DNA of 44,877 bases from Cupriavidus sp. Lineage in GTDB: Bacteria; Pseudomonadota; Gammaproteobacteria; Burkholderiales; Burkholderiaceae. The notes under the pieces are model-generated. The model saw only the letters and a program-made list of their open reading frames with translations. It was not told the DNA's origin and ran no database searches. The stretch covers positions 185,979-230,855 of the forward strand of contig JAPSLP010000004.1 in assembly GCA_031180665.1 (NCBI GenBank). Direction: 5' to 3'. Below, one piece after another: positions 36,301-44,023 of the stretch (within the stretch, counting starts at the first letter, position 1; each line of letters begins with the position of its first letter). A program made the position numbers and the translations under genes.

Positions 36301-39300
36301 AGTCGTCTGCCTTTGGCTACAACGCCTCCGCCGCGGGGTCCAACTCGGTCGCGCTCGGCTCGGGCAGCAGTGCCGCCGACAACACGACCATGGCCATTGG
36401 CCAGAATGCCAATGCGTCGAACTACGCGACGATTGCGATGGGCCTGAACGCCGTGTCCGACGGCAACAGCACGCTGGCGATGGGTGCCGGCGCGCAGTCG
36501 CATGGGTACCAGAGCATCGCGATGGGCGGCGACAGCCAGGCGGACAACGGAGGCACGGCGTTGGGTGGTGTCAGTGCTGCGACGGGCTTGAACTCCGTCG
36601 CGCTGGGCCGCTCGACTAGCGCCACGGGTGCCGGCGCAATCGCCGCTGGCGTGCTGTCGAACGCCTCGGCTGACGGCGCCGTTGCCGTGGGCCGCAATTC
36701 GGCGGCAAGCGGACTCAATACCATCGCGGTCGGCAGCGGTGCCGTGGCCGACGCCGAGGACGCCGTGGCGATGGGCACGAATGCCGTCGCGACCGGCGGC
36801 AAGGCAGTCTCCATCGGTTCGAACAACGTCGCCTATGGCGATGGCGCGGTGGCGATCGGCGACCCGAGCTACGCCAGCGGTACCGGTGCGTTTGTCGGCG
36901 GTGCCAACAACATCGCGAACGCGGACGGCACGACGACGGCAACGGCAGCCAACGCGGCCAACGGTGCGGTGGCGATCGGTAATGCCAATACGGCGATCGG
37001 CCAAGGCTCCGTCGCGCTGGGCAATGCCTCGCGTGCGGGTGCCGCTGGTGCGCTGGCCTTCGGTGACACGGCGACGGCGACCAACGCCGGTGACGTGGCA
37101 CTGGGCTCGGGCTCCGTGACCGCCGCCGCCGTCGGTACGCCGACTGGTGTGATCGCCGGTACGACCTACAACTTCGCTGGTGGATCGCCGAGCAGCACGG
37201 TCAGTGTCGGTGCCCCGGGCGCCGAGCGGACCATCACCAATGTCGCGGCAGGCCGGATCACCGAGACGTCGACCGACGCGATCAACGGTTCGCAGCTGTA
37301 CGCCAGCAATCAAGCCATCGAGGCGGCGATCGCGGGTGCCGAAACGCACTACTTCAGCGTCAGGGATACGGGTGCTCCCGGTGCCAACTACAACAACGAT
37401 GGCGCGACGGGCGTTCTCTCCCTCGCTGCGGGCGTAGGTGCCGCTGCGGCGGGAGATACCGCGACTGCGGTTGGTGCTTCGACGACCGCTGCCGGCCTGC
37501 GTGGAACGGCGATCGGCTTCCAGTCGAACGCGCAGGGGGACTACTCAACGGCAGTTGGCGCAGGCGCAGAGGCATCGGGGCTCTACGCGCTGGCGATGCA
37601 AACCAATGCAGACGCCAGCGGCGGCCAAGCTGTTGCTATCGGCACGAACAGCGTTGCCTCGAACTCGAACTCGGTAGCGCTGGGTGCCAGCTCGCAGAGC
37701 ACGGGTGCGAATTCCGTCGCCCTCGGCGCCGGAACGACCGCACTCGCCAATACGGCGGCGGCTGTTGGCAGCAATGCGACGGCCGCTAGCGTCGGCGCTG
37801 CGGCGTTCGGCTCTGGCGCGCGTGCCGCACAGTCGAACGCACTGGCCTTGGGCAGTGGTGCGACGGCAAACCACGTTGGCGCCGTGGCCCTTGGGTCCGG
37901 TTCGACGACGGCCGCCGCGGTCGGCACCGCTGGTGAAACGATCGGCGGAACGGCCTACACCTTCGCGGGTGCAACGCCGTCCTCGACCGTCAGCGTCGGC
38001 GCGCCGGGTGCGGAGCGGACCATCACCAACGTCGCCGCGGGCCGCCTCAGCGGTACGTCGACCGACGCGGTGAACGGCTCGCAGCTGTTCGCGACCAACT
38101 CGAAGGTGAACCAGAACACCGCTGATATCACCAATCTGAACAACACGATCGGCGATATCAACAACGGTGCTGGTATCAAGTACTTCCACGCCAATTCGAC
38201 GCTGCCGGACAGCCAGGCCATCGGCACCGATTCGGTGGCGATTGGTCCTAACGCGGTGGCGAACAATGCGGGCGCCATCGCGCTGGGCGCGGGCTCGGTG
38301 ACGGCCGCGGCCGTGGGCACCGCCGGCGAGACGATCGGCGGAACGGCCTACACCTTCGCGGGTGGCACGCCGTCCTCGACCGTCAGCGTGGGTGCCGCCG
38401 GTGCGGAACGCACGATCACCAACGTCGCGGCGGGCCGCCTGAACTCTGGTTCCACCGACGCGGTGAACGGTTCGCAGCTGTTCGCGACCAACTCGAAGGT
38501 GAACCAGAACACCACTGATATCACCAATCTGAACAACACGATCGGCGATATCAACAACGGTGCTGGCATCAAGTACTTCCACGCCAATTCGACGCAGCCG
38601 GATAGCCAGGCCATCGGCACCGATTCGGTGGCGATTGGTCCTAACGCGGTGGCGAACAACGCGGGCGCCATCGCGCTGGGTGCGGGCTCGGTGACCGCCG
38701 CGGCAGTCGGCACCGCCGGCGAAACGATCGGCGGAACGGCCTACACCTTCGCGGGTGCGACGCCGTCCTCGACGGTCAGCGTGGGTGCGGTGGGTGCGGA
38801 ACGCACGATCACCAACGTCGCCGCGGGCCGCCTCAGCGCTACGTCGACCGACGCGGTGAACGGCTCGCAGCTGTTCGCGACCAACTCGAAGGTGAACCAG
38901 AACACCACCGATATCACCAATCTGAACAACACGATCGGTGACATCAACAACGGTGCTGGGATCAAGTACTTCCACGCCAACTCGACGTTGCCGGACAGCC
39001 AGGCGATCGGTACGGACTCGGTGGCAATCGGTCCGAACGCGGTAGCCAACAACGCCGGCGACATCGCGCTGGGCGCCGGTTCGGTGACGGCAGCCGCAGT
39101 GCAAACCGGTGGTGCGACGATCGGTGGCAATGCCTACACCTTCGCGGGCGCGACGCCGACCTCGACGGTCAGCGTGGGCGCGCCGGGCGCGGAGCGCACC
39201 ATCACCAACGTCGCGGCGGGTCGTCTGGCTTCCGACTCGACCGATGCGGTGAACGGTTCGCAGCTGTTCGCGACCAACACCCAGGTGGATCTGAACAGCA

Positions 39301-41963
39301 ACAACATCGCCACCAACACCACCAACATCGCCAACCTGACCAACCAGATCGGCGATATCAACAACGGCGCTGGCATCAAGTACTTCCATGCCAACTCGAC
39401 GTTGCCGGACAGCCAGGCGATCGGTACGGACTCGGTCGCGATCGGTCCGAACGCGGTGGCCAACAATGCTGGCGATATCGCGCTGGGCGCTGGTTCGGTG
39501 ACGGCTGCTGCGGTGGGTACGGGTGGAGCGACGATCGGTGGCAACGCCTACACCTTCGCCGGTGCGACGCCGTCCTCGACGGTCAGTGTTGGCGCGGTGG
39601 GCGCGGAGCGGACCATCACCAATGTCGCCGCCGGCCGCTTGAGCGATACGTCGACCGACGCGGTCAATGGCTCGCAGCTGTACGCGACCAACCAGCAGGT
39701 CGACTTGAACACCGCCGATATCACCAATCTGAACAACACGATTGACAATATCAACAACGGTGGTGGCATCAAGTACTTCCACGCCAACTCGACGCTGCCG
39801 GACAGCCAGGCGATCGGTACGGACTCGGTCGCGATCGGTCCGAACGCCGTCGCCAACAACGCTGGCGACATCGCGTTGGGCGCGGGTTCGGTGACGGCAG
39901 CGGCGGTGGGTACGTCGGGTGCGACCATCGGTGGCAACGCTTACACCTTCGCCGGTGCCACGCCGACCTCGACGGTCAGCGTGGGCGCAGTGGGCGCGGA
40001 GCGGACCATCACCAATGTCGCGGCGGGTCGTCTGAGCGATACGTCGACCGACGCGGTGAACGGCTCGCAGCTGTACGCGACCAACCAGCAGGTGGACCTG
40101 AACACCAACAACATCGCCACCAACACGACCAATATCGCCAACCTGAACAACATCATCGGCGATATCAACAACGGCGCAGGCATCAAGTACTTCCATGCCA
40201 ATTCGACGTTGGCCGACAGCCAGGCGCTCGGTACCGACAGCATCGCGGTCGGTCCGCAGGCGGTCGCCAACAACACGAACAGCATCGCGATGGGTAACGG
40301 CGCGGTCTCGAGTGTCGATGGCGGCGTGGCGCTGGGTTCGGGTTCGGTGTCGGATCGCGCGCTGGCCCCGGTCAGCGGCACCATCACGGCCGGCACCGCG
40401 ATCGTTCCGTACAACACCACCGACGTTAACCTGGCCGGTGCGGTGTCGGTCGGCAATGCCGCGACCAACACGCTGCGCCAGATCACCAACGTGGCCGACG
40501 GTACCAGCGCGCATGACGCCGTCACGATCCGTCAGCTGCAGGGCGCGATCGGCTCGGTGACGGCCACCGGTACCAAGTACTTCCACGCCAACTCGACGCT
40601 GGCCGATTCGTTGGCCGTGGGTGTCGATTCGATCGCGGTGGGTCCGGAGACGATCGTCAACGGCGACAACGGCATCGGCATGGGCAAGAACGCCCAGGTC
40701 GCACAGACCGCGCCCGGCGGTACGGCGATCGGCCAGAACTCGCTGGTGTCGCAGGCCGACGGCGTCGCGCTCGGTACCAACGCGCAGTCGCAGGGCATCC
40801 AGTCCCTGGCGCTGGGCGCGGGTTCGCAGGCGGTGTTCGCCAACAGCGTCGCACTGGGTGCAGGCTCGTTGACGACGGTGGGTGCGCGTACCGGCTACAT
40901 CGGCTACGGCGTGGGCGGCGGCCAGAACTCGGTGGGCGAAGTGTCGGTCGGCAATGTTGGCGCCGAACGGCAGATCACCAACGTGGCTGCCGGCTCGGCT
41001 CCAACCGACGCGGTCAACGTCAGCCAGCTGAACCAGGTCGCGCAGAACACCGCCAGCTCGCTCGGTGGCGGCGCCTCGTACGACTCGACCACGGGCTCCT
41101 ATACCGCACCGAGCTACTCGGTCGGCGGCGGCACCTACAACAACGTGGGCGACGCGCTGGCCGCGCAGGACACCATCGTCAAGAACCAGGGCGACAGCCT
41201 GGCCAACCACCTTGGCGGCGGTACGACCTACAACTCGTCGACCGGCACCATCGGCGGCGGCTTCACGGTCAACGGCAAGACCTACGCCAACGTGGCCGAC
41301 GCGATCGGCGACACGGCGGGTAAGGTCGAGAACTCGATCCAGTACGACAACTCGGATCGCTCGCAGATCACGCTGGGCGGCACCAACGGGACGAAGATCA
41401 CCAACGTCGCCGCCGGCAACATCAGCGAAAACTCGACCGACGCCGTCAACGGCTCGCAGCTGCACCAGACCAACACCACGGTCAACAACCTGGTCGAGGG
41501 CAAGGTCGGTATCGTCAAGCAGGAGACCAGCAACGGTCCGATCTCGGTCGGTGGCGACACCGGCGGCACGACGGTCAGCGTGGCAGGCAAGGATGGCGAT
41601 CGCCGCGTCACGGGCGTGGCCGAAGGCACGGCGCCGACCGATGCGGTCAACGTCAACCAGCTGAACCGCATCAGCCAGGGCATCGACCAGAAGTTCGCGG
41701 GCATGGACAGCCGTATCCGCGCGGTCGAGAACCGGTCGAACGCGGGTATCGCGTCGGCGATGGCGATGGCCGGTCTGCCGCAGGCCTACCTGCCGAACAA
41801 GAGCATGCTGGCCATCGGTGCTGCGACGTTCAATGGCGAAACCGGCTACGCGCTGGGCCTGTCGCGCGTGTCGGACAACGGCTCGTGGGTGTACAAGGCG
41901 TCCGGTGCCGCTTCGTCGCGTGGCGACTACGGTGGCGCGGTGGGCGTCGGCTATCAGTGGTAA
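30357..41963 (+). CDS. Giant trimeric autotransporter adhesin (YadA/Hia-type, about 3868 aa)
   Basis: A type Vc surface adhesin. It starts with an unusually long basic N-terminus, then a hydrophobic segment MFSAVAALAALGAV with likely cleavage after ASA (residue 113). Next come some 2400 residues of 14-residue YadA-head repeats (AxGxxSxAxGxxAxA). Neck motifs of the form NVAAGxxxxxSTDAxNGSQL recur at 32175, 33948, 35691, 37230, then six times at about 393-base spacing from 38019 to 40005, and in variant form near 40480, 40970, 41400 and 41610. Short coiled-coil stalks (NTADITNLNNTIGDINN) follow the later necks. The last ~100 residues are the YadA anchor: QGIDQKFAGMDSRIRAVENRSNAGIASAMAMAGLPQ, then four beta strands ending in VGVGYQW with a terminal aromatic. 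ATG 30357 is chosen (GGGGG box); ATG 30435 with GGAGG is a rival. A TTG further upstream is unlikely. Confidence 0.93.
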   Translation: MHQTNTRARARARAGLSGNSVAATEGMHPSVRRRIFAALRRAHRVLGINRTGLGLGIGLNQGSARAVASGAVAVSASGRSGSAGEPTARTGMFSAVAALAALGAVAFPQMASAQNYAVGGGTATGANSVAVGAGSQATTPAGGTGSAIAIGANAVATNTQAGGVNPIAIGTSTQATGGSAIAIGALSTATGDTAVVVGTNSHAAGFQSSVFGRAARADGDNATALGYGTRAAGSSGTAVGDRANADGQGSIATGFFSSAGAQNAIAIGAQASATQLNSIYLGARTAAGTGALAQSAIAIGTDVTASAVDAMALGRQSQATAARSVAVGLNSRATGTDNTALGNGAQATGVSGATALGVSAVASGTNGAALGFASNAAGLSASALGQGAQATADFATAVGRAARAQALNATALGQQSTASAVNAIAVGTGSLADAEDAVAIGTNARATNGKAVSIGMGNVASGNGAVAIGDPNTATGDGAVAQGMDNTATGNGSVAMGNTNMVGGGGQAVSTAGTAAQGAVGIGYQNRVVGQGSVAIGNTSQALGAGSLAFGDTAIANNAGDVALGSGSVTAAPVQTGSTVIRGTTYTFAGATPTSVVSVGAPGAERQIQNVAAGQITNTSTDAINGSQLYAVQQSLQSAVAGAAPHYFSVNDLGAIGANYNNDGATALNSLAAGVGASATGGGATAVGYNASASGEISLAAGYDTHALASNSAAIGVGTTASAAGALAFGNSSTASGVNSLVFGTGAVANNLNAIAIGTLANSSGNSSTAVGPVAQAAGLASTALGPYANAQADYSTALGYQAGATGVDSLAFGNTAVADDLNAIAIGKEANSSGNSSIAMGAAASATETMGTALGYSSSATAQGATAVGAATRAEGINSLAVGPASAALGLSSTAAGYLSNASGENATAVGTNTQATADSATAVGRLAEATNAAASAVGNNARAQGNSSLALGAQALAIGNSTVAVGQGAGAGSTVANTSSVAMGVAAGTLVSGAQNTAIGGGGPSAMRGAGSGVTGARNVAMGTGDGTVSYDATLDASAGNLVSGNDNVAIGTNAGIGVSANATTSIGLNAKANGLNAIAMGTGAQATGANSISIGTGNIVSGANSGAFGDPSTITGTGSYSLGNNNTINANNAFVVGNGVTIPTGRDGSVVLGNASTVAAPAPTASTLIRGTTYNFAGANPQSVVSVGAAGAERQIQNVAAGRIAQTSTDAINGSQLYAVQQSLQSAVTGSAVHYYSVNDNGTVSANYNNDGAAGRYSVAAGVGATASGIQGTSMGYLANASGLESTAYGYAATASAVNATAIGNQVIAAGSASIAIGTNNTALPHVDAASTSGISIGAHTVVNNAPNGIAIGATSNVLAARGIALGVATQVAGEDAVAIGNGAGIGSTTASVGSVALGVGAGQFVTGAQNIAVGGGINQVMKGAGTRVAGARNIAMGSGDGSVVDNANVQAATGDDVTGNDNIALGTNAGIGVTANATTSIGYNAKASNLNAIAMGTSAAASGEGSTAIGNLANSTGYYATSVGISSRAAGQNSAALGYDANAAGGWSVAAGSGADAVGGFSVAVGQGANATAAQGIAIGNGSAATGTNGSVAIGGSAQASALNATALGVGAVADAEDAVAMGTNARATGGKAVSIGANNVAYGNGAVAIGDPSYASGTGAFVGGADNIANADGTATATAANAANGAVAIGNANTAIGQGSVALGNASRAGAPGALAFGDTATANNAGAVALGSGSVTAASVGTPNGVIAGTTYNFAGGSPTSTVSVGAPGAERTITNVAAGRITQSSTDAINGSQLYASNQAIQSAIAGASAHYYSVNDGGTIAGNYNNNGATGANSLAAGVGATASASDGTAVGHNATSAAVNSIAIGLNSNVTGEASLAIGYNSRATNINSVSIGNNANSSGNAAVAVGLSATATGSLGSTAVGRSAIASADQATAIGFMANASNTGAAAFGSGARAGNIQTVAVGQNASAMGPESSAFGYNASAAGSNSVALGSGSSAADNTTMAIGQNANASNYATIAMGLNAVSDGNSTLAMGAGAQSHGYQSIAMGGDSQADNGGTALGGVSAATGLNSVALGRSTSATGAGAIAAGVLSNASADGAVAVGRNSAASGLNTIAVGSGAVADAEDAVAMGTNAVATGGKAVSIGSNNVAYGDGAVAIGDPSYASGTGAFVGGANNIANADGTTTATAANAANGAVAIGNANTAIGQGSVALGNASRAGAAGALAFGDTATATNAGDVALGSGSVTAAAVGTPTGVIAGTTYNFAGGSPSSTVSVGAPGAERTITNVAAGRITETSTDAINGSQLYASNQAIEAAIAGAETHYFSVRDTGAPGANYNNDGATGVLSLAAGVGAAAAGDTATAVGASTTAAGLRGTAIGFQSNAQGDYSTAVGAGAEASGLYALAMQTNADASGGQAVAIGTNSVASNSNSVALGASSQSTGANSVALGAGTTALANTAAAVGSNATAASVGAAAFGSGARAAQSNALALGSGATANHVGAVALGSGSTTAAAVGTAGETIGGTAYTFAGATPSSTVSVGAPGAERTITNVAAGRLSGTSTDAVNGSQLFATNSKVNQNTADITNLNNTIGDINNGAGIKYFHANSTLPDSQAIGTDSVAIGPNAVANNAGAIALGAGSVTAAAVGTAGETIGGTAYTFAGGTPSSTVSVGAAGAERTITNVAAGRLNSGSTDAVNGSQLFATNSKVNQNTTDITNLNNTIGDINNGAGIKYFHANSTQPDSQAIGTDSVAIGPNAVANNAGAIALGAGSVTAAAVGTAGETIGGTAYTFAGATPSSTVSVGAVGAERTITNVAAGRLSATSTDAVNGSQLFATNSKVNQNTTDITNLNNTIGDINNGAGIKYFHANSTLPDSQAIGTDSVAIGPNAVANNAGDIALGAGSVTAAAVQTGGATIGGNAYTFAGATPTSTVSVGAPGAERTITNVAAGRLASDSTDAVNGSQLFATNTQVDLNSNNIATNTTNIANLTNQIGDINNGAGIKYFHANSTLPDSQAIGTDSVAIGPNAVANNAGDIALGAGSVTAAAVGTGGATIGGNAYTFAGATPSSTVSVGAVGAERTITNVAAGRLSDTSTDAVNGSQLYATNQQVDLNTADITNLNNTIDNINNGGGIKYFHANSTLPDSQAIGTDSVAIGPNAVANNAGDIALGAGSVTAAAVGTSGATIGGNAYTFAGATPTSTVSVGAVGAERTITNVAAGRLSDTSTDAVNGSQLYATNQQVDLNTNNIATNTTNIANLNNIIGDINNGAGIKYFHANSTLADSQALGTDSIAVGPQAVANNTNSIAMGNGAVSSVDGGVALGSGSVSDRALAPVSGTITAGTAIVPYNTTDVNLAGAVSVGNAATNTLRQITNVADGTSAHDAVTIRQLQGAIGSVTATGTKYFHANSTLADSLAVGVDSIAVGPETIVNGDNGIGMGKNAQVAQTAPGGTAIGQNSLVSQADGVALGTNAQSQGIQSLALGAGSQAVFANSVALGAGSLTTVGARTGYIGYGVGGGQNSVGEVSVGNVGAERQITNVAAGSAPTDAVNVSQLNQVAQNTASSLGGGASYDSTTGSYTAPSYSVGGGTYNNVGDALAAQDTIVKNQGDSLANHLGGGTTYNSSTGTIGGGFTVNGKTYANVADAIGDTAGKVENSIQYDNSDRSQITLGGTNGTKITNVAAGNISENSTDAVNGSQLHQTNTTVNNLVEGKVGIVKQETSNGPISVGGDTGGTTVSVAGKDGDRRVTGVAEGTAPTDAVNVNQLNRISQGIDQKFAGMDSRIRAVENRSNAGIASAMAMAGLPQAYLPNKSMLAIGAATFNGETGYALGLSRVSDNGSWVYKASGAASSRGDYGGAVGVGYQW
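35211..35830 (+). repeat. Duplicated head-neck block, copy 1
   Basis: About 620 bases that recur with few changes at 36750-37369, an exact offset of 1539 bases (513 codons). It encodes GTNARATGGKAVSIG through the neck motif and SAHYYSVND. Strong evidence for in-frame segmental duplication inside the adhesin. Confidence 0.9.
36750..37369 (+). repeat. Duplicated head-neck block, copy 2
   Basis: Second copy of the 35211-35830 block. Protein differences are few (for example ANADGTATAT against ANADGTTTAT, SAHYYSVND against ETHYFSVRD), and many DNA differences are synonymous. Confidence 0.9.
37921..40200 (+). repeat. Six tandem neck-stalk-head modules (131 residues each)
   Basis: Modules repeat at 393 bases (38019, 38412, 38805, 39198), then 414 (39612), then 393 (40005), measured at the TITNVAAGR codons. 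Each encodes (G)ETIGGTAYTFAGATPS, the neck, a short coiled coil ITNLNNTIGDINNG, and GIKYFHANST..DSQAIGTDSVAIGPNAV. The longer unit has an extra NNIATNTTNIANL insertion of 7 residues. Long runs of DNA identity make the array prone to recombination. Confidence 0.93.
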
Positions 41964-42091
41964 GCCGCATGGCATTAGCCGTGTAGCACGGGCGTGCGCT
42001 GGACCCCCAGCTGGCGCACGTCCGACCACTACCCGATCATCAACGTCCCGTCGGCGCAACGGCGCCATGCCGGGACAAGGAGTTCGAAACC

Positions 42092-42523
42092 ATGTTTGAT
42101 TCGATGAAACGCCATGCCGCACCCTGCGCCGCCGTGCTGGCGGCAGTGCTGCTGGCCGGCTGCGGCAACCTGAGCAAGATCGACGACAAGGGCCACAGCG
42201 CCGCGCCGGTCTGGCCGAAGATGGACGTAGAGAACATGACGCTGCTCGAGGGCATCCATCCGGATCCCAACAAGCTGGCGCTGGTCAAGGCGGGCATGAC
42301 GAAGGACCAGCTGTACCACCTGCTGGGCCGCCCGCATTTCCTCGAGGGCTTCTTCTTCGTGCGCGAATGGGACTACCTGTTCCATCTGCAGACGCCGTCC
42401 GGCGACAAGGCCTGCCAGTACAAGATCCTGTTCGACCGCGACAAGCACGCGCAGCAGTTCCTGTGGCGCGAGAAGGAGTGCGAGGAAGCGGCGAAGGCGT
42501 TGATGAAGAAGACCAGCGCCTGA
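42092..42523 (+). CDS. BamE/SmpA/OmlA-like outer-membrane lipoprotein
   Basis: 143 residues. Lipoprotein signal AVLAAVLLAGC (Cys near residue 24). The mature domain has the SmpA/OmlA pattern: VKAGMTKDQLYHLLGRPHF, then FVREWDYLFHLQ and CQYKILFDRDKHAQQFLWREKEC. The G-M-(T/S)-x-x-(Q/E)-(V/L)-x-x-L-L-G-x-P core is typical of BamE. AAGGAG lies before the ATG, 128 bases downstream of the adhesin stop. BamE helps the BAM complex insert outer-membrane beta-barrels, including autotransporters. A second, adhesin-linked copy suggests a dedicated assembly helper; in Salmonella, the unrelated lipoprotein SadB plays such a role for SadA. Function here is inferred from context. Confidence 0.85.
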   Translation: MFDSMKRHAAPCAAVLAAVLLAGCGNLSKIDDKGHSAAPVWPKMDVENMTLLEGIHPDPNKLALVKAGMTKDQLYHLLGRPHFLEGFFFVREWDYLFHLQTPSGDKACQYKILFDRDKHAQQFLWREKECEEAAKALMKKTSA

Positions 42524-42546
42524 GTCGTTTGATCGCAGTAGAAAGA

Positions 42547-42612
42547 CACTGAGTCCCGCTGTCGCGGGGCGACAAGATGGAGCCGTCGTCCTCGCGCAGG
42601 CGAGGACCCAGC
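42547..42612. repeat. Dispersed palindromic repeat, copy 3
   Basis: CACTGAGTCCCGC with TCGCGGGGCGAC at the left, and CGTCGTCCTCGCGCAGGCGAGGACCCAG at the right, arranged head to head as in copy 2. It lies between the BamE-like and SecD-like lipoprotein genes. Confidence 0.85.
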
Positions 42613-42669
42613 GACTTGAGGTAGCATTACCCGGCCTGCTGATTCCAGCGGGCCACAGAGAGCTCGATC

Positions 42670-42694
42670 GGGCCGGTAACGGCCCTTGTTTTTT
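42670..42694 (+). terminator. Intrinsic-terminator-like hairpin touching the next gene's ribosome site
   Basis: GGGCCG (42670-42675)-GTAA-CGGCCC (42680-42685), followed by TTGTTTTTT (42686-42694). The Shine-Dalgarno TTGGAG (42693-42698) of the next gene begins at the end of the U-tract, and its ATG is 9 bases further on. Either it ends the upstream unit or it attenuates the next gene. Confidence 0.75.
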
Positions 42695-42703
42695 GGAGTT
42701 GCC

Positions 42704-43267
42704 ATGTATCGCGCCGCATCGGTTGCCGCTTCCGTTCTTGCCGTCTTCGCCCTCGGCGCCTGCCAACAGATGCCTGCCCAACAGGGAGGCCAGCCCGCCG
42801 CGATGGCGCCGGCTGCGGCAGCCCCGGCACCGGCTCCCCAGCAAGCGCCACGCGCCGCCGCACCGCAGCAGGCCGTGCAGCAGCCGAGCGTCGAGTTCCG
42901 CCTCGCGCAGGCCGAGCGTGCGCCCGATCTCAACGAACTGCGCATGGCCAATGCCACGTTGTGGGTCGCGCCGCAGCCGGTGCTGGTGCGTAATGACCTG
43001 AGCGCGGTGATGGCCGTCAAGGCGAAGGACGGGAAGTCGTACGTGCGCTTCAACTTCACGCAGCCCGGCGCACAGAAGCTGGCCTCGCTGACGCAGCGCT
43101 TCTCCGGCAAGAATCTCGTGCTGACGATTGGCGGCAACCTGGTGGCGACGCCGCGCATCGGCCGGCCCATCACGAACGGCGTGCTGTTTGTGCCGATGGC
43201 CAGCGAGCAGCAGGCGCTGAACGTGGCGGCCGTGATCGGCGGTGCTGGCGCGCCGGCGGCGCGGTAA
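42704..43267 (+). CDS. Lipoprotein with SecD P1-head-like domain
   Basis: 187 residues. Lipobox VFALGAC (Cys at 20 or so), then a Gln/Ala/Pro-rich linker of about 45 residues (QQMPAQQGGQPAAM...). The globular domain is about residues 65-185. Its second half resembles the SecD periplasmic P1 head: VRFNFTQPGAQKLASLTQRFSGKNLVLTIGGNLVATPRIGRPITNGVLFV, comparable to SecD's GA-x-x-F-A-x-L-T and GK-x-x-I-x-x-D-G and S-A-P-x-I pattern, but with no membrane part. SecD promotes late export across the inner membrane. A free lipoprotein form next to a giant adhesin could assist periplasmic transit; that is inference. ATG 42704 has a TTGGAG box. Confidence 0.7.
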   Translation: MYRAASVAASVLAVFALGACQQMPAQQGGQPAAMAPAAAAPAPAPQQAPRAAAPQQAVQQPSVEFRLAQAERAPDLNELRMANATLWVAPQPVLVRNDLSAVMAVKAKDGKSYVRFNFTQPGAQKLASLTQRFSGKNLVLTIGGNLVATPRIGRPITNGVLFVPMASEQQALNVAAVIGGAGAPAAR

Positions 43268-43276
43268 GGCTAACGC

Positions 43277-43348
43277 TGGCGAGACCCCCGCCTGCGCGAG
43301 GGCGACGAAGAACATCGCCGTCGTCCCCGCGAGGGCGGGGGCGCTGTG
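43277..43348. repeat. Dispersed palindromic repeat, copy 4
   Basis: CGAGACCCCCGCCTGCGCGAGGGCGACGA at the left, CGCCGTCGTCCCCGCGAGGGCGGGGGCGC at the right. It has the same paired layout as copies 2 and 3, with slightly diverged outer arms, in the gap between the SecD-like and ParB-like genes, which are convergent. Confidence 0.85.
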
Positions 43349-43382
43349 AATTGCCTGATTTCCCCACCTACTTGCCCCCCAC

Positions 43383-44003
43383 CTACTTGCCGATATAGCC
43401 GGGCAGCCCCCGCGCCTTCGGACTCCTGGCCGCCTTCACCGCCAACGCCAGCGCGTAGGCGAAGCACTCTGGTTTATCCATCGGCCCGCGAATCTCGCGG
43501 CGGAAGAAGTCGGCCCATTTGAAATCCGGATAGGCCTGCTTGACCCGACGATAGCCGCCCGCGATGCGGGCGAACGCCTCCAGGCTGCGATACGGATCGT
43601 CGCGCATGCCCGCGATCGAACGCGGCAGCGCCGATAGCGGCTGGCGCTGGCCGTGCTCGTCGTAGGGGTGGACCTGATGGCGGCGCAGCATGTACTCCCA
43701 GAATTCGTCCTCGGAGCGGTCGCTCAGGTCCTTGCGGACGAACACCGGGATGATGTCGAATCCCAACTCGTGCCAGGCCCGCACCCAATGGTGGTGGTCC
43801 ACGACCCACAGCACATGCTGCGGTCCCACCACCACGTGAATGCGGTGTTTGTCGAAGAAGGCCTCGAGCCGGTCCTCAAGTTGCCGGCGCGTCGTCTGCA
43901 TCTTGCGCTTGACGTGCAGCATGCCGACCGTGATCTGGGTCGGCCGCAGCTCCGCGATCGGCGCGCGGAGCTTGCTGCCTTTGGCGAGGGTCGTGGTGCC
44001 CAC
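43383..44003 (-). CDS. ParB-like nuclease-fold protein (PF08857-type)
   Basis: 206 residues. The N-terminus has LRPTQITVGMLHVKRKM, then a His-rich VVGPQHVLWVVDHHHWVRAWHELGFD, as in the putative ParB-like nuclease family PF08857. Members share a ParB/sulfiredoxin-like fold and are not partition proteins. The C-terminus has WADFFRREI and ECFAYALALAVKAARS. GTG start at 44003 is chosen to keep the PTQITVGMLHV segment; an internal ATG would cut it. It is 20 bases downstream of the BON-protein gene, so cotranscribed. Function in the cell is unknown. Confidence 0.8.
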   Translation of the reverse strand: MGTTTLAKGSKLRAPIAELRPTQITVGMLHVKRKMQTTRRQLEDRLEAFFDKHRIHVVVGPQHVLWVVDHHHWVRAWHELGFDIIPVFVRKDLSDRSEDEFWEYMLRRHQVHPYDEHGQRQPLSALPRSIAGMRDDPYRSLEAFARIAGGYRRVKQAYPDFKWADFFRREIRGPMDKPECFAYALALAVKAARSPKARGLPGYIGK

Positions 44004-44023
44004 GTGCGCCGATCCGGCCGGGG

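Noticed and set aside
30700..41000. CRISPR-like regular repeats
   Set aside because: Periodicity is in coding frame, and repeats are in-frame head and neck motifs of an adhesin with no unique spacers.
37545..42122. Minus-strand ORF of 1525 codons opposite the adhesin
   Set aside because: Shadow of the repetitive adhesin coding strand, rich in Arg/Val/Gly with no domain, and it overlaps the adhesin's conserved membrane anchor.
43383..44003. ParB partition protein with a nearby replication origin
   Set aside because: The His-rich PF08857-type sequence lacks the ParB helix-turn-helix, and no parA, parS or DnaA-box cluster is seen.
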